From Roseateles asaccharophilus (GTDB taxonomy: Bacteria > Pseudomonadota > Gammaproteobacteria > Burkholderiales > Burkholderiaceae_C), in contig NZ_SNXE01000001.1 in NCBI RefSeq assembly GCF_004362405.1, forward strand, positions 992,001 through 1,056,000: DNA of 64,000 nucleotides, given 5' to 3'. Below the pieces are notes generated by a model. That model made no database searches, had not been told where the DNA came from, and was given only the letters and a program-made list of their open reading frames with translations. Both the position numbers and the translations under genes were made by a program. Positions 51,887 to 62,170 of this stretch are shown here, one piece after another. The stretch's first letter is position 1; each line of letters opens with the position of its first letter.

Positions 51887-52207
51887 ATGTACCGATTCAA
51901 GTCCAAGGACAGCGCCGATGTGATCATGCTCGCCACTCATGGCGAGCAGATCCTGAAGCTGATGGGGCGCGAGTCCACCCCGGAAGGCATCATCACGAGC
52001 CGCCAACTGGTCGAGGCGATCGAGCAGCTGGAGCGGGCGGTGGCCGAGGACGAGGCCGCGTTTGCCCGCCAACAGGCGGATGCCGAGGCGGCGGGCGAGC
52101 CCATCCCGCGCCGAACCGGCGTGACGCTACGTCAGCGCGCCTGGCCGCTGCTGGGCGCCATGCGCCTGGCGCTGCGCGGCGGGCATGATCTCATCTGGCA
52201 GTCCTGA
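51887..52207 (+). CDS. DUF1840 domain-containing protein
   Basis: A 106-residue cytosolic protein of the betaproteobacterial DUF1840 family (MYRFKSKDSADVIMLATHGE, LMGRESTPEGIITSRQLVEA). Function is unknown. The middle is an acidic helix rich in Glu and Ala. Its stop codon overlaps the ATG of the phosphatase gene by one base (TGATG), suggesting coupling. GGAGA precedes ATG 51887. Confidence 0.85.
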   Translation: MYRFKSKDSADVIMLATHGEQILKLMGRESTPEGIITSRQLVEAIEQLERAVAEDEAAFARQQADAEAAGEPIPRRTGVTLRQRAWPLLGAMRLALRGGHDLIWQS

Positions 52208-52854
52208 TGGGCCTGGACACGGTCACCACCCTGTTGGCAGTGCGCCATGGTGAGACGGCCTGGAATCGCGAGCGCCGCATCCAGGGCCATATGGATGTGC
52301 CCTTAAGCCCTCTGGGCGAGGCCCAGGCCCAGCGTCTGGCCGAGGTCTTGGCCGGCGAGCCGATTGACGCCATTTATGCCAGCGATCTCATGCGTGCCCG
52401 CCAGACGGCGGCTGCCTTCGCTGCGCGCAGCGGACTCCCGGTGGGCGAGGACGTCGGCTTACGTGAGCGTGGCTTCGGCTGTTTCGAGGGCCTGAGCTGG
52501 ACGGAGATCGAGGCGCGCTGGCCCGAACAGGTGTTGCGCTGGAAGCGGCGCGACCCCGACTTCGGGGCCGAGGGTGGGGAGCGCTTGCGCGACTTCTATC
52601 AAAGAGCCGTCGGTGCCGTGGAGCGTCTGGCCCAGGCCCACCCCGGCCAGACCTTGTTGCTCGTTGCCCACGGCGGGGTGATGGATTGCCTGTACCGGGC
52701 CGGCCGAAGACTGCCGCTTGAGGCGCCCCGGAGCTGGGCCCTGGGCAATGCCACGATCAATCGCCTGCTCTACACGCCGGCGGGCCTGAGCGTGGTGGGC
52801 TGGAACGACGATCTGCATCTGGATGGCCTGGGCCTGGACGAGGCTGCGGCCTGA
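52207..52854 (+). CDS. Histidine phosphatase family protein (phosphoglycerate mutase-like)
   Basis: A 215-residue member of the histidine phosphatase superfamily: catalytic RHG box LLAVRHGETAWNRERRIQGH, IYASDLMRARQTAAAFAARS, VGLRERGFGCFEGLSWTEIE and the second His in LLLVAHGGVMDCLYRAGRRL. GpmB/CobC-like phosphatases act on small phosphate esters; the true substrate is unknown. It overlaps the DUF1840 gene by one base. Confidence 0.88.
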   Translation: MGLDTVTTLLAVRHGETAWNRERRIQGHMDVPLSPLGEAQAQRLAEVLAGEPIDAIYASDLMRARQTAAAFAARSGLPVGEDVGLRERGFGCFEGLSWTEIEARWPEQVLRWKRRDPDFGAEGGERLRDFYQRAVGAVERLAQAHPGQTLLLVAHGGVMDCLYRAGRRLPLEAPRSWALGNATINRLLYTPAGLSVVGWNDDLHLDGLGLDEAAA

Positions 52855-53018
52855 GCGCTGTGGCGCGCTCGCCAGCCCAACCCGATCTGTATCACAGCAC
52901 TGTTGCGAATTCGCGTCGGTCGGCATTCGGTCTTACCCTAGCCCTCCTATACTGCGGCCACATCACCGAAAAAGATCGGGCGACAGCCCGGCTTCCCTTC
53001 AACTCTCAAAGGCAGATG

Positions 53019-53939
53019 ATGAAAAAGATCGCTCTCGTGGCCGCCCTGGCCGCTATCTCCGCTTCGGCTTTCGCCCAAAGCTCCGTGACCCTGTACGGTC
53101 GCATCAACACCACCGTGGAAAGCCAGAAGGAAGGCACCGCTGACCGCAAGGTGGTCGTGGCCAACAACAGCTCGCGTTTCGGCTTCAAGGGCACGGAAGA
53201 CCTGGGTGGCGGCCTGAAGGCCTCGTTCAAGCTGGAAAGCGGCCTGAACTCCGACGACGGCCGTGCCGCCTCGACCTTCTGGGGTCGTGACGCCTATGTG
53301 GAGCTGGGTGGTTCCTTCGGCGCCGTGCGTCTGGGCAACTTCACGCCCGAGTCCTACTTCGCCACCGCTGACTACGTCAGCATGCACAACCACGACACCG
53401 GCTCGTCCAGCGACGCTCTGTACGGCGGCCCGTTCCGTTCGTCCAACAAGATCGGCTACTTCACCCCGACCTACAACGGTTTCAGCGCCAGCGCTTCCGT
53501 GTCGGCCGGCGAAGGCCAAGCTGGTCAAGAGAAACTGTTCGACCTGGCTGCCAACTACGTGGGCGGCCCTCTGCACCTGGGCGCCGGCTACAGCAAGGAA
53601 GGCGACCGCTCGCAGATCGCCGTCCGCGGTCTGTATGAGCTGGGCGCTTTCACCTTCGGTGGCTACTACCAGCGTGCCGACGACGGCGCTCAGAACCGCA
53701 ATGTGTATCGCGCTTCGGGCATGTACACCCTGGGTCAGTCCGAGTTCCACGTGAACTACGGCGCTACCCAAGGCAAGGGTGCCTTCGCCGCTCAAGGCAA
53801 GACCAACCAGTTCACCCTGGGCTACAACTACAACCTGAGCAAGCGCACCAAGGTGTACGCGTACTACACCGACGTGGACGCCAAGCTGAACAGCAAGGAT
53901 TTCAGCTCCCTGGCTGCTGGCATCCGCCACAACTTCTGA
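53019..53939 (+). CDS. Gram-negative general porin
   Basis: A 306-residue outer-membrane beta-barrel with signal peptide MKKIALVAALAAISASAFAQ and the betaproteobacterial porin start SSVTLYGRINTTVESQKEG. Typical later parts are SSRFGFKGTEDLGGGLKASF, FWGRDAYVELGGSFGAVRLG and a C-terminal Phe (AAGIRHNF) for BAM recognition. It is shorter than the usual ~350-residue porin, so some loops are reduced. The second of two adjacent ATGs (53019) has better spacing from AAAGG. Codon use is strongly biased, as for highly expressed genes. Confidence 0.92.
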   Translation: MKKIALVAALAAISASAFAQSSVTLYGRINTTVESQKEGTADRKVVVANNSSRFGFKGTEDLGGGLKASFKLESGLNSDDGRAASTFWGRDAYVELGGSFGAVRLGNFTPESYFATADYVSMHNHDTGSSSDALYGGPFRSSNKIGYFTPTYNGFSASASVSAGEGQAGQEKLFDLAANYVGGPLHLGAGYSKEGDRSQIAVRGLYELGAFTFGGYYQRADDGAQNRNVYRASGMYTLGQSEFHVNYGATQGKGAFAAQGKTNQFTLGYNYNLSKRTKVYAYYTDVDAKLNSKDFSSLAAGIRHNF

Positions 53940-53960
53940 TCTCCGGCTCAGCTGTGAGAA

Positions 53961-53988
53961 AGGCGCCCCTCGGGGCGCCTTTTCTTTT
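53961..53988 (+). terminator. Rho-independent terminator of the porin gene
   Basis: AGGCGCCC (53961-53968) and GGGCGCCT (53973-53980) form a perfect stem with a four-base loop, followed by TTTCTTTT. Confidence 0.92.
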
Positions 53989-54043
53989 GGCCGCTAGATT
54001 CTTGGTGCTGAGCCGCCGAGTGTGATGGATCTTGGCGGTCGGC

Positions 54044-55105
54044 CTACTCGTCGAAGAGCTGTCCGGCCGATTTGGGCGGGGCCACGCCCAGGTGGCGGAA
54101 GGCCGCCAGGGTGGCAATGCGGCCGCGCGGGGTGCGCTGCAGATAACCCTGCTGGATGAGATAGGGCTCGATCACGTCCTCGATGGTGCCGCTCTCCTCG
54201 CCGATGGCGGCCGCCACATTGTCCAGGCCGACCGGGCCGCCGTCGAAGCGGTGCACCACGGCCTCCAGCAGCTTGCGGTCCATCAGGTCGAAGCCCTGCG
54301 GGTCCACATCCAGCATGGCCAGGGCCTTGTCGGCGATGGGTTTGGTGATGCGCCCATCTCCCTTGACCTCGGCATAGTCACGCACCCGACGCAGCAGGCG
54401 GTTGGCGATGCGGGGCGTGCCGCGTGAGCGGCGCGCCACTTCCAGCGCGCCCTCGGGGTCGATGGGCGCGTTGAGCAGGCCGGCCGAGCGTGTCACGATG
54501 CGCTGCAGCTCCTCAGCCGTGTAGAACTCCAGGCGTGCCACGATGCCGAAGCGGTCGCGCAGCGGATTGGTCAGCATGCCGGCGCGGGTGGTGGCGCCCA
54601 CCAGGGTGAAGGGCTGCAGGTCCAGCTTGATGGAGCGGGCGGCCGGCCCCTCGCCGATCATGATGTCGATCTGGTAGTCCTCCAGCGCGGGGTAGAGGAT
54701 TTCCTCGACCACGGGCGAGAGCCGGTGGATCTCGTCGATGAAGAGCACATCGTTGCGCTCCAAGTTGGTCAGGATGGCGGCCAGGTCCTTGGGTTTCTCC
54801 AGCACCGGGCCCGAGGTCTGGCGCAGGTTCACGCCCAGCTCGGCCGCGATGATGTGGGACAGGGTGGTCTTGCCCAGGCCCGGCGGGCCGAAAAGCAACA
54901 CATGGTCCAGGGCTTCGGCGCGCTTGCGGGCCGCGCCGATGAAGATCTCCAGCTGCTCGCGCGCCTTGCTCTGGCCCACATACTCGTCCAGCAGCTTGGG
55001 CCGCAGGGCGCGCTCGATGGCGTCCTCGTTGGGCGAGCTGGAGGCGGCGCTGATCAGGCGCTGCTGCTGCGGTGCGGGCGCGAAATCGTCGGTCTGTATG
55101 CTCAT
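54044..55105 (-). CDS. ruvB: Holliday junction ATP-dependent helicase RuvB
   Basis: RuvB is the hexameric AAA+ motor that moves Holliday junctions. The 353-residue protein has Walker [21 protein letters not shown], Walker [19 protein letters not shown], sensor 1 [20 protein letters not shown] and a C-terminal winged helix ([39 protein letters not shown]). It overlaps ruvA by 4 nt on the minus strand. No ruvC is present in the window. Confidence 0.97.
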   Translation of the reverse strand: MSIQTDDFAPAPQQQRLISAASSSPNEDAIERALRPKLLDEYVGQSKAREQLEIFIGAARKRAEALDHVLLFGPPGLGKTTLSHIIAAELGVNLRQTSGPVLEKPKDLAAILTNLERNDVLFIDEIHRLSPVVEEILYPALEDYQIDIMIGEGPAARSIKLDLQPFTLVGATTRAGMLTNPLRDRFGIVARLEFYTAEELQRIVTRSAGLLNAPIDPEGALEVARRSRGTPRIANRLLRRVRDYAEVKGDGRITKPIADKALAMLDVDPQGFDLMDRKLLEAVVHRFDGGPVGLDNVAAAIGEESGTIEDVIEPYLIQQGYLQRTPRGRIATLAAFRHLGVAPPKSAGQLFDE

Positions 55106-55671
55106 GACAGCTTCTTCATGGCCAGCTTGATGCCCTCGCTGACGCCGACATCGGGCGGCAGGGCCTTGAGCGCCGCGCCGGCCTCCTTCTCGCTATAGCC
55201 CAGGGCGATCAGGGCTTGAAGGATGTCGGCCTGAGCATCGTTGGCCACGCTGACCGGCTGGCTCAGATCCGGCCCCAGCTTGCCCTTGAGCTCCAGCAGC
55301 AAGCGCTCGGCCGTTTTCTTGCCGATGCCCGGCACCTTGACCAGGCGGCCGCTCTCCTGCTTGGACACGGCCTGGGCCAGCTCGGCCACCGAGAGGCCGG
55401 AGAGCAGGGACAGGGCCATCTTGGGGCCCACGCCGCTGATCTTGATCAGCTGGCGGAAGGTGTTGCGCTCTTCGGCGGTGAGGAAGCCGAAGAGCACATG
55501 GGCATCCTCGCGGATGCTCAGATGCGTCAGCAGGCTGGTGCGCTCGCCCAGGGCGGGCAGGTTGTAGAAGGTGCTCATGGGCACGTCGAGCTCGTAGCCG
55601 ACGCCTTGCACATCGATGAGAACCTGCGGGGGCGACTTTTCCGCGATGACGCCGCTGAGCTTGCCGATCAT
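55102..55671 (-). CDS. ruvA: Holliday junction DNA helicase subunit RuvA
   Basis: The 189-residue protein is the junction-binding tetramer subunit: N-terminal OB fold ([20 protein letters not shown]), a domain II with two helix-hairpin-helix motifs ([19 protein letters not shown] and [20 protein letters not shown]), and a C-terminal three-helix domain that contacts RuvB ([20 protein letters not shown]). It is transcribed ahead of ruvB. Confidence 0.97.
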   Translation of the reverse strand: MIGKLSGVIAEKSPPQVLIDVQGVGYELDVPMSTFYNLPALGERTSLLTHLSIREDAHVLFGFLTAEERNTFRQLIKISGVGPKMALSLLSGLSVAELAQAVSKQESGRLVKVPGIGKKTAERLLLELKGKLGPDLSQPVSVANDAQADILQALIALGYSEKEAGAALKALPPDVGVSEGIKLAMKKLS

Positions 55672-55772
55672 GAGCGCGGATTATCCGCGTTTGGCGCGGG
55701 TCGGCTGGATATTCGTCCAGTGTTTTTGCGGTGGCGCGTGTTGAACGCGCCACCGCGCCGGGCGGGCCCGGC

Positions 55773-56426
55773 TCAGTTCCTGCCGAAGAGGCCCAGGCGC
55801 TGTGCTTCCAGCGCGGCCTCGGCGCGCGAGCTCACATTGAGCTTGCGGTAGATCTGCTTCACATAGTCGGCAATGGTGTGGCGCGACAGGCCCAGCTGCA
55901 CGCCGATCTCGGGCAGTGTGAAGCCCTTGGCCACGCGCAGCAGAACCTCGGTCTCGCGGTCGGTGAGCGAGACCTCGTGCAGCAGGGCATTGGCCTGGGG
56001 GCGGCTCTGGGCCGCGAAGTAGGAAATCACCTTGCGTGCAATCGAGGGGGACAGCGGCGGCTCGCCCTGGCTGATGCGTTGCAGCTGCTCCACCAGCAGC
56101 TCGCGCGACTGTTCCTTGAGCAGATAGCCGAAGGCGCCGGCCTGGAGCGCGGGGAACAGGTGCTCGTCATCGTCGTGGATGGTCACGATGACGGACTGCA
56201 CCTCGGGTTGATGTTCCCGCAGCGCCGTCACCACCTCCACCCCCGAGCCGTCCGGCAGGCCCAGATCCAACAAAGCCAGGGTGAAGCGCTGGGTCTGCAC
56301 CTGCTTGAGCGCATCCTGCACCCGCGAGCACTCGGTGATCTGGGCGTTGGCGAAGATCTGTTTCACCAAGGCCTTGAGCCACGCGCGGATCTCGGGGATG
56401 TCTTCGAGCAGGAGGATGTGGTTCAT
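55773..56426 (-). CDS. NarL/FixJ family response regulator
   Basis: A 217-residue regulator with a receiver (LLLEDIPEIRAWLKALVKQI; phospho-acceptor Asp in LALLDLGLPDGSGVEV; switch Thr in VIVTIHDDDEH; Lys in YLLKEQSRELL) and a LuxR-type helix-turn-helix (SLTDRETEVLLRVAKGFTLP, HTIADYVKQIYRKLNVSSRA). The kinase gene just upstream on the same strand is the probable partner. Targets unknown. Confidence 0.92.
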   Translation of the reverse strand: MNHILLLEDIPEIRAWLKALVKQIFANAQITECSRVQDALKQVQTQRFTLALLDLGLPDGSGVEVVTALREHQPEVQSVIVTIHDDDEHLFPALQAGAFGYLLKEQSRELLVEQLQRISQGEPPLSPSIARKVISYFAAQSRPQANALLHEVSLTDRETEVLLRVAKGFTLPEIGVQLGLSRHTIADYVKQIYRKLNVSSRAEAALEAQRLGLFGRN

Positions 56427-56530
56427 GTCTGAGGTTTCTTTCTTTGCCCGCGTGGGTCGCGAGGCCCGGAGGTGGCAACTTAGCGCTTATCGGCAGGCTT
56501 GCCAATGTCTGCAGCCCGCCATCGACTCAT

Positions 56531-57772
56531 TCACAGGGGGATCGTGAGACGGATCACGGTTCCCCAGCCTGGCCCCGATTCCACCAGGCACTGGCCATGC
56601 ATCTGCTTGGCGCGGGACTTCATGCTGGCCATGCCGTGGCCGCGATCCAGGCGGCCATCCAGCTCGGTGGAGATGCCCTGCCCGTTGTCCTGGATCACGA
56701 CCTGGAAGTCGCCGTCTTTGACCGCGCAGCTGACGATGCAGTGGGTGGCGCCGCTGTGCTTGATGATGTTGCTGACCGATTCGCGCAGGATGCGCGTGGT
56801 CTGCACATAGGCGCGTGCGGGCAGGGTGTGGACCACATCCTCGGCCGGGGCCTTCCACTCGGCCAGGATATTGGCCTGGCCCAGGCGCGAAACCACCTCG
56901 GCCCGCCAGTCGCCCAGGGCGTCCAGCAAGTGCACCGGCTTGCCGGTCAGGCCGCGCACCGACAGGCGCATCTCCTCCAGGGCCTCGCGCGCCAGGGTGG
57001 AGATGCGGTCGGATTCGCTGGTGTGCACGATGGTCAAGAGCTTCGCGCCCAGATCGTCGTGCAGATCCGCGGCGATGCGTTTGCGCTCGCGCTCGGTCAC
57101 CTGCTCCAGCTTCTGTTCGGCCAGCTCGCTGTAATTGCGCTCGATCTCGCTGACCTTGGATTGCACATGCTGCTCCAGCTCCAGCTGGCGCCGCTCGGCC
57201 TCGTCGCGAGCCTGGGCAAAGCTCAAGACCAGCTGCATGCCCAGGGCCAAGCCCAACACGGGCAGCACATAGGGCAGCACTGGCCAGGGGCCCAGCTCGG
57301 CCGCCAGGGCCACCACGGCCCCAACCAGCAGTGCCGGGGCGGGGCCCTCGCCGAGCAGCAGGCCGGGATTGCGCAGGCGCAGCAGCAGGGCTGCCGCCGT
57401 TTCCAGTATCAAGAGCACGGACCAGCCGCGGCTCAGCCAGGGTGCATGCTCGGGCAGCAGCAGCAGACTGGTCGGCAGGGCTAGTCCTTGTGCGACCAAG
57501 GCCGCCAGCAGCCAGCTCGGCTTGCTCCCCATGCTGCGCAACAGATAGATGATCAGGCAGGCCACCGCCCAGGCCATCAGAGCAAGGGAGAGATGCAGGG
57601 CCTGGCCCGGAGGCCAGGCGGCTGCTGCGCTGGCGAGGGACCACAGCCCCATGGATGCCGCCAGCCAGGACCAGTGGCGCTCGCGCGCATGGCGGGCGGC
57701 CAGCAGACCCAGCAGCACGGCCATGGGCAGCAGCATGAGGCCCAGCAGCAGGGAGAGGCTTGTGCTTTGCAT
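56531..57772 (-). CDS. NarX/DesK-type membrane sensor histidine kinase
   Basis: About 413 residues starting at the ATG ending 57772 (MQSTSLSLLLGLMLLPMAVL). Seven or so membrane helices fill the first 230 residues, then a coiled-coil (EAERRQLELEQHVQSKVSEI), a HisKA_3 domain with the phospho-accepting His in RKRIAADLHDDLGAKLLTIV, and a HATPase domain (RESVSNIIKHSGATH, IQDNGQGI, GHGMASMKSRAKQM). This matches 7TM kinases that pair with NarL-type regulators; its regulator gene follows 104 bp downstream. The frame is open to 58015, but that part overlaps phoH and is not protein-like. Confidence 0.88.
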   Translation of the reverse strand: MQSTSLSLLLGLMLLPMAVLLGLLAARHARERHWSWLAASMGLWSLASAAAAWPPGQALHLSLALMAWAVACLIIYLLRSMGSKPSWLLAALVAQGLALPTSLLLLPEHAPWLSRGWSVLLILETAAALLLRLRNPGLLLGEGPAPALLVGAVVALAAELGPWPVLPYVLPVLGLALGMQLVLSFAQARDEAERRQLELEQHVQSKVSEIERNYSELAEQKLEQVTERERKRIAADLHDDLGAKLLTIVHTSESDRISTLAREALEEMRLSVRGLTGKPVHLLDALGDWRAEVVSRLGQANILAEWKAPAEDVVHTLPARAYVQTTRILRESVSNIIKHSGATHCIVSCAVKDGDFQVVIQDNGQGISTELDGRLDRGHGMASMKSRAKQMHGQCLVESGPGWGTVIRLTIPL

Positions 57773-57839
57773 GGGGGGCGATTGTGCAGTAAGCCTGTGA
57801 CGGCAGCGTAGCCCTCCAAGGGGCGACAATCGGAGCCCG

Positions 57840-58871
57840 ATGCCGCAGCCCGCGCGAGATTCCGCCTTGATACTCAGACCGCAATTCACCCCCATAGACA
57901 ACACCCGCCTGTCCCACCTCTGTGGCACGCTGGACGAGCATCTGCGCCAGATCGAGGCCGCACTGGGGCTGCGCATTACAAGAAGGCAGGAGCAGTTCCG
58001 CATCGAGGGCCCCAAGGCCGCAGCTCAGCGGGCGCAGACCCTGCTGCAGGCGCTGTACGAGCGTGCGCGTCGCGCCATTCCGGCCGAGACCCTGCAGCTG
58101 GCCATTGCCGAGGCCCTGGCCGACCTGGGTGCAGCCCCGGCACGCGAGCGGGCGGTGGCCGGTGCGCCGGCGGCGGGCGAGGATGTCGTGCTGCGCACCC
58201 GTCGCGCCGACCTGGCGGGCCGCACGCCCAACCAGCACCAGTACCTGCGCCAAATCCTGGCCAGCGACATCAGCTTCGGCATCGGCCCCGCCGGCACCGG
58301 CAAGACCTTTCTGGCCGTGGCCTGCGCGGTGGATGCGCTGGAGCGCTCCTCGGTGCAGCGAATCATCCTGACCCGTCCCGCGGTGGAGGCCGGCGAGCGC
58401 CTGGGCTTTCTGCCCGGCGACCTGACGCAGAAGGTGGACCCCTATCTGCGCCCGCTCTACGACGCGCTCTATGACCTGATGGGCTTCGACCGCGTGAACA
58501 AGGCCTTCGAGAAGGGCCAGCTGGAGATCGCACCCCTGGCCTTCATGCGCGGCCGCACGCTGAACCACGCCTTCGTGATCCTGGACGAGGCGCAGAACAC
58601 CACGCCCGAGCAGATGAAGATGTTCCTCACCCGCATCGGCTTTGGCAGCAAATGCGTGGTGACGGGCGACACCAGCCAGATCGACCTGCCCAAGGGCGTG
58701 CCCAGCGGGCTGGTCGATGCCGAGCAGGTGCTGGCCCGGGTCAAGGGCATTGCCATGACCCGCTTCACCAGTGCCGATGTGGTGCGCCACCCCCTGGTGG
58801 CGCGCATCGTCGAGGCCTATGAGCGCCGGCAGAAGAAGCGCGATGCCGGCCGCCAGGAGGGTGCCGCATGA
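57840..58871 (+). CDS. PhoH family ATPase
   Basis: A 343-residue PhoH-like NTPase: N-terminal KH-like part ([20 protein letters not shown]), Walker [41 protein letters not shown], Walker [21 protein letters not shown] and [19 protein letters not shown]. It is thought to act in RNA metabolism, and its gene is habitually next to ybeY, as here (4-nt overlap). GACAAT (57825-57830) ends 9 nt before the ATG, fitting a leaderless or nearly leaderless mRNA. Confidence 0.93.
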   Translation: MPQPARDSALILRPQFTPIDNTRLSHLCGTLDEHLRQIEAALGLRITRRQEQFRIEGPKAAAQRAQTLLQALYERARRAIPAETLQLAIAEALADLGAAPARERAVAGAPAAGEDVVLRTRRADLAGRTPNQHQYLRQILASDISFGIGPAGTGKTFLAVACAVDALERSSVQRIILTRPAVEAGERLGFLPGDLTQKVDPYLRPLYDALYDLMGFDRVNKAFEKGQLEIAPLAFMRGRTLNHAFVILDEAQNTTPEQMKMFLTRIGFGSKCVVTGDTSQIDLPKGVPSGLVDAEQVLARVKGIAMTRFTSADVVRHPLVARIVEAYERRQKKRDAGRQEGAA

Positions 58872-59311
58872 GCCGCCCCGAACTGAGCCTGTCCCTGCAG
58901 TTTGCCGACCCGCGCCACAAGGCCCAGCTGCCGCGCCACAAGGTGGCGCGCTGGATACGCGCGGCCTTGGAGCTGCCGGGCGAGATCGCGGTGCGCATCG
59001 TCGATGCCGAGGAAGGGCGCCTGCTCAACCACGAGTTTCGCGGCAAGGACTACGCCACCAATGTGCTTACCTTCGACTACAGCCACGAGCCCGTGGTGGG
59101 TGCCGATCTGGTGATCTGTGCCGAGGTGGTGGAGCGCGAGGCGCGCGAGATGGGCATCGCCCTGGTGGATCACTACGCCCATATGCTGGTGCACGGCACC
59201 CTGCATGCCCAGGGCTATGACCACGAGGAAGACGACGAGGCCGAGTGCATGGAGGCGCGCGAGAGCGAGATCCTGCAGGCTCTGGGCTTCGCCGACCCCT
59301 ACGCCCGTTGA
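58868..59311 (+). CDS. ybeY: Endoribonuclease YbeY
   Basis: A 147-residue metal-dependent rRNA maturation RNase. The zinc motif is [18 protein letters not shown] (three His), with [20 protein letters not shown] and the catalytic Arg region [17 protein letters not shown] before it. YbeY acts in 16S rRNA 3' processing and ribosome quality control. Its ATG overlaps the phoH stop. Confidence 0.95.
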   Translation: MSRPELSLSLQFADPRHKAQLPRHKVARWIRAALELPGEIAVRIVDAEEGRLLNHEFRGKDYATNVLTFDYSHEPVVGADLVICAEVVEREAREMGIALVDHYAHMLVHGTLHAQGYDHEEDDEAECMEARESEILQALGFADPYAR

Positions 59312-59324
59312 AGGCCCGCGCGGC

Positions 59325-60416
59325 TCACTGCCGGCTGCTCAGATAGCGTTTGCGCCAGAAGAAGGCCGCCAGGCCCAGGCCCACGGCCAGCATCAGGCCG
59401 AAGGCCACCCAGAAGCCGGTGGCGCTGTGGATCAGGGGCAGGGCATCGAAGTTCATGCCGAAGATGCCGGTGATCAGGTTCAGCGGCAGGAAGATGGCGG
59501 TCAGCACCGTCAGCGTGCGCATGATGTTGTTGGTGCGGTGACCCAGGGCCGAGAAGTGCATTTGCACCGCCGACTCGGCCGAGGACTCCAGGCGCCGCAC
59601 ATGCGAGAGCACGCGCTCCACATGCTCCAGCACATCGCGTGAGCGCACCCGCAGCAGCTCGCGCTCGCGCTGCTGCGGTGCCGATTCGGCCGGCGGCCAT
59701 TCCTCCAGCGCGTCCAGCCACTCCTGCACGGCGCTGCGCTGGTCTTCGCAGACATCCTCCAGCAGGGTCAGCAGATTGCGGGCCTCCAGCAGCTGGGGCC
59801 AGTCGGCAAAGCGGCTGCGCGGGTCCAGCAGCTGCTGCTGCAGCGCGCCCAGCTCGCGGCTGAGCAGGCGGCGCAGCTCCAGATAGCTGTCCACCATATG
59901 GTTGACCATGCGCAGCATCAGGTCCGCCGGGCTCTGCGGCAGCCGGGCATTGCCGCGGTAGTCGGCCGCGCCCTGGGCCAGGCGGCCCAGACGCTCGGCG
60001 AAGAAGTCGCGCACCTGGCAGTCACCGGGGTGCACGCTCAGGAGCACCCGGTCGAAGATCACAAAGCCCACCGGGCTGGTGGCCACCGTCGCGAGCGCGC
60101 GCTGCGGCGGGCGTGGCGCGGCGCTCTCGTCCGGCGCCGCCTCCAGCAGCGCCGAGCCCAGGCGGCGAAAGACCAGCAGGTCGTACCAGGAGGTGTAGTC
60201 GAAATGCGAGGGCAGCTGCGGGTTCAGCAGGTCGGAGATGTGCAGATCCACCAGCTGGCCGCCGGCCCAGGCCTGCAGCTTTTCCTGCACCGCGGCCACG
60301 CGCTGGCCGAACTCGGTCTGCGTGCAGCTGATCCACACAAAGCCCTGGGCAGGCAACTCGGCCGGCAGGGCCTCGAGCTCGAGAAAGCGATCGTTCTGGA
60401 CGTGGAAGAGACGCAT
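59325..60416 (-). CDS. CorA-family divalent cation transporter
   Basis: A 363-residue CorA protein: long soluble N-terminal funnel domain, helical stalk (RVRSRDVLEHVERVLSHVRR, HFSALGHRTNNIMRTLTVLT) and two C-terminal membrane helices with the selectivity motif GMN in ITGIFGMNFDALPLI. It carries Mg2+, or Zn2+ in ZntB-like members; the loop after GMN (FDALPL) departs from the E. coli CorA wording, so ion specificity is open. It converges on ybeY and is followed on the same strand by hemB upstream. Confidence 0.9.
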   Translation of the reverse strand: MRLFHVQNDRFLELEALPAELPAQGFVWISCTQTEFGQRVAAVQEKLQAWAGGQLVDLHISDLLNPQLPSHFDYTSWYDLLVFRRLGSALLEAAPDESAAPRPPQRALATVATSPVGFVIFDRVLLSVHPGDCQVRDFFAERLGRLAQGAADYRGNARLPQSPADLMLRMVNHMVDSYLELRRLLSRELGALQQQLLDPRSRFADWPQLLEARNLLTLLEDVCEDQRSAVQEWLDALEEWPPAESAPQQRERELLRVRSRDVLEHVERVLSHVRRLESSAESAVQMHFSALGHRTNNIMRTLTVLTAIFLPLNLITGIFGMNFDALPLIHSATGFWVAFGLMLAVGLGLAAFFWRKRYLSSRQ

Positions 60417-60426
60417 CAGCCGCGCA

Positions 60427-61678
<1,252 letters not shown>

Positions 61679-61739
61679 CGCCCAGCGCGCGCGCTCGTGC
61701 CACCACGGGCCGTGCTCGGCCGCCGCTTATGATGGCCCG

Positions 61740-62168
61740 ATGCTCTGGATCAAAGCTTTCCACATCGTCTTCGTGGCCGCCTGGTTTGCCGGCCTGTTCT
61801 ATCTGCCCCGCATCTTCGTGAACCTGGCCATGGTGCCGACGGACAGCCATGCCGAGCGCGAGCGTCTGCTGCTGATGGGGCTCAAGCTCTACCGCTTCAC
61901 GAGCTTACTGATGATTCCGGCCCTGCTGCTGGGCCTGGTTTTGTGGCTGTACTACGGCATCGGCCACGGCCCGGGCAATGGCTGGATGCATGCCAAGCTC
62001 GCGCTGGTGCTGCTGGCCATCGGCTATCACCACTACTGCCGCGCCCTGCTGCGCCGCTTTGAGCAGCTGGCCAACAAGCGCAGCCATCGCTGGTTCCGCG
62101 TCTTCAACGAGGTGTCAGTGCTGGGCTTCGCCGCCATCGTGATCCTGGTGGTGGTCAAGCCCTTCTGA
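61740..62168 (+). CDS. hemJ: Protoporphyrinogen oxidase HemJ (CopD-like membrane protein)
   Basis: A 142-residue, four-helix membrane protein of the HemJ family, which oxidises protoporphyrinogen IX. The conserved His is in WIKAFHIVFVAAWFAGLFYL, a second in MHAKLALVLLAIGYHHYCRA; RWFRVFNEVSVLGFAAIVIL ends it. The place next to hemB, divergently, supports the haem role. TATGAT (61728-61733) sits 6 nt before the ATG, so it may also have a leaderless transcript. VanZ follows after 2 bp. Confidence 0.9.
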   Translation: MLWIKAFHIVFVAAWFAGLFYLPRIFVNLAMVPTDSHAERERLLLMGLKLYRFTSLLMIPALLLGLVLWLYYGIGHGPGNGWMHAKLALVLLAIGYHHYCRALLRRFEQLANKRSHRWFRVFNEVSVLGFAAIVILVVVKPF

Positions 62169-62170
62169 GC

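Noticed and set aside
56487-58790. 767-codon antisense frame across the kinase and phoH genes
   Set aside because: Composition is shadow-like and it crosses well-supported genes on both strands.
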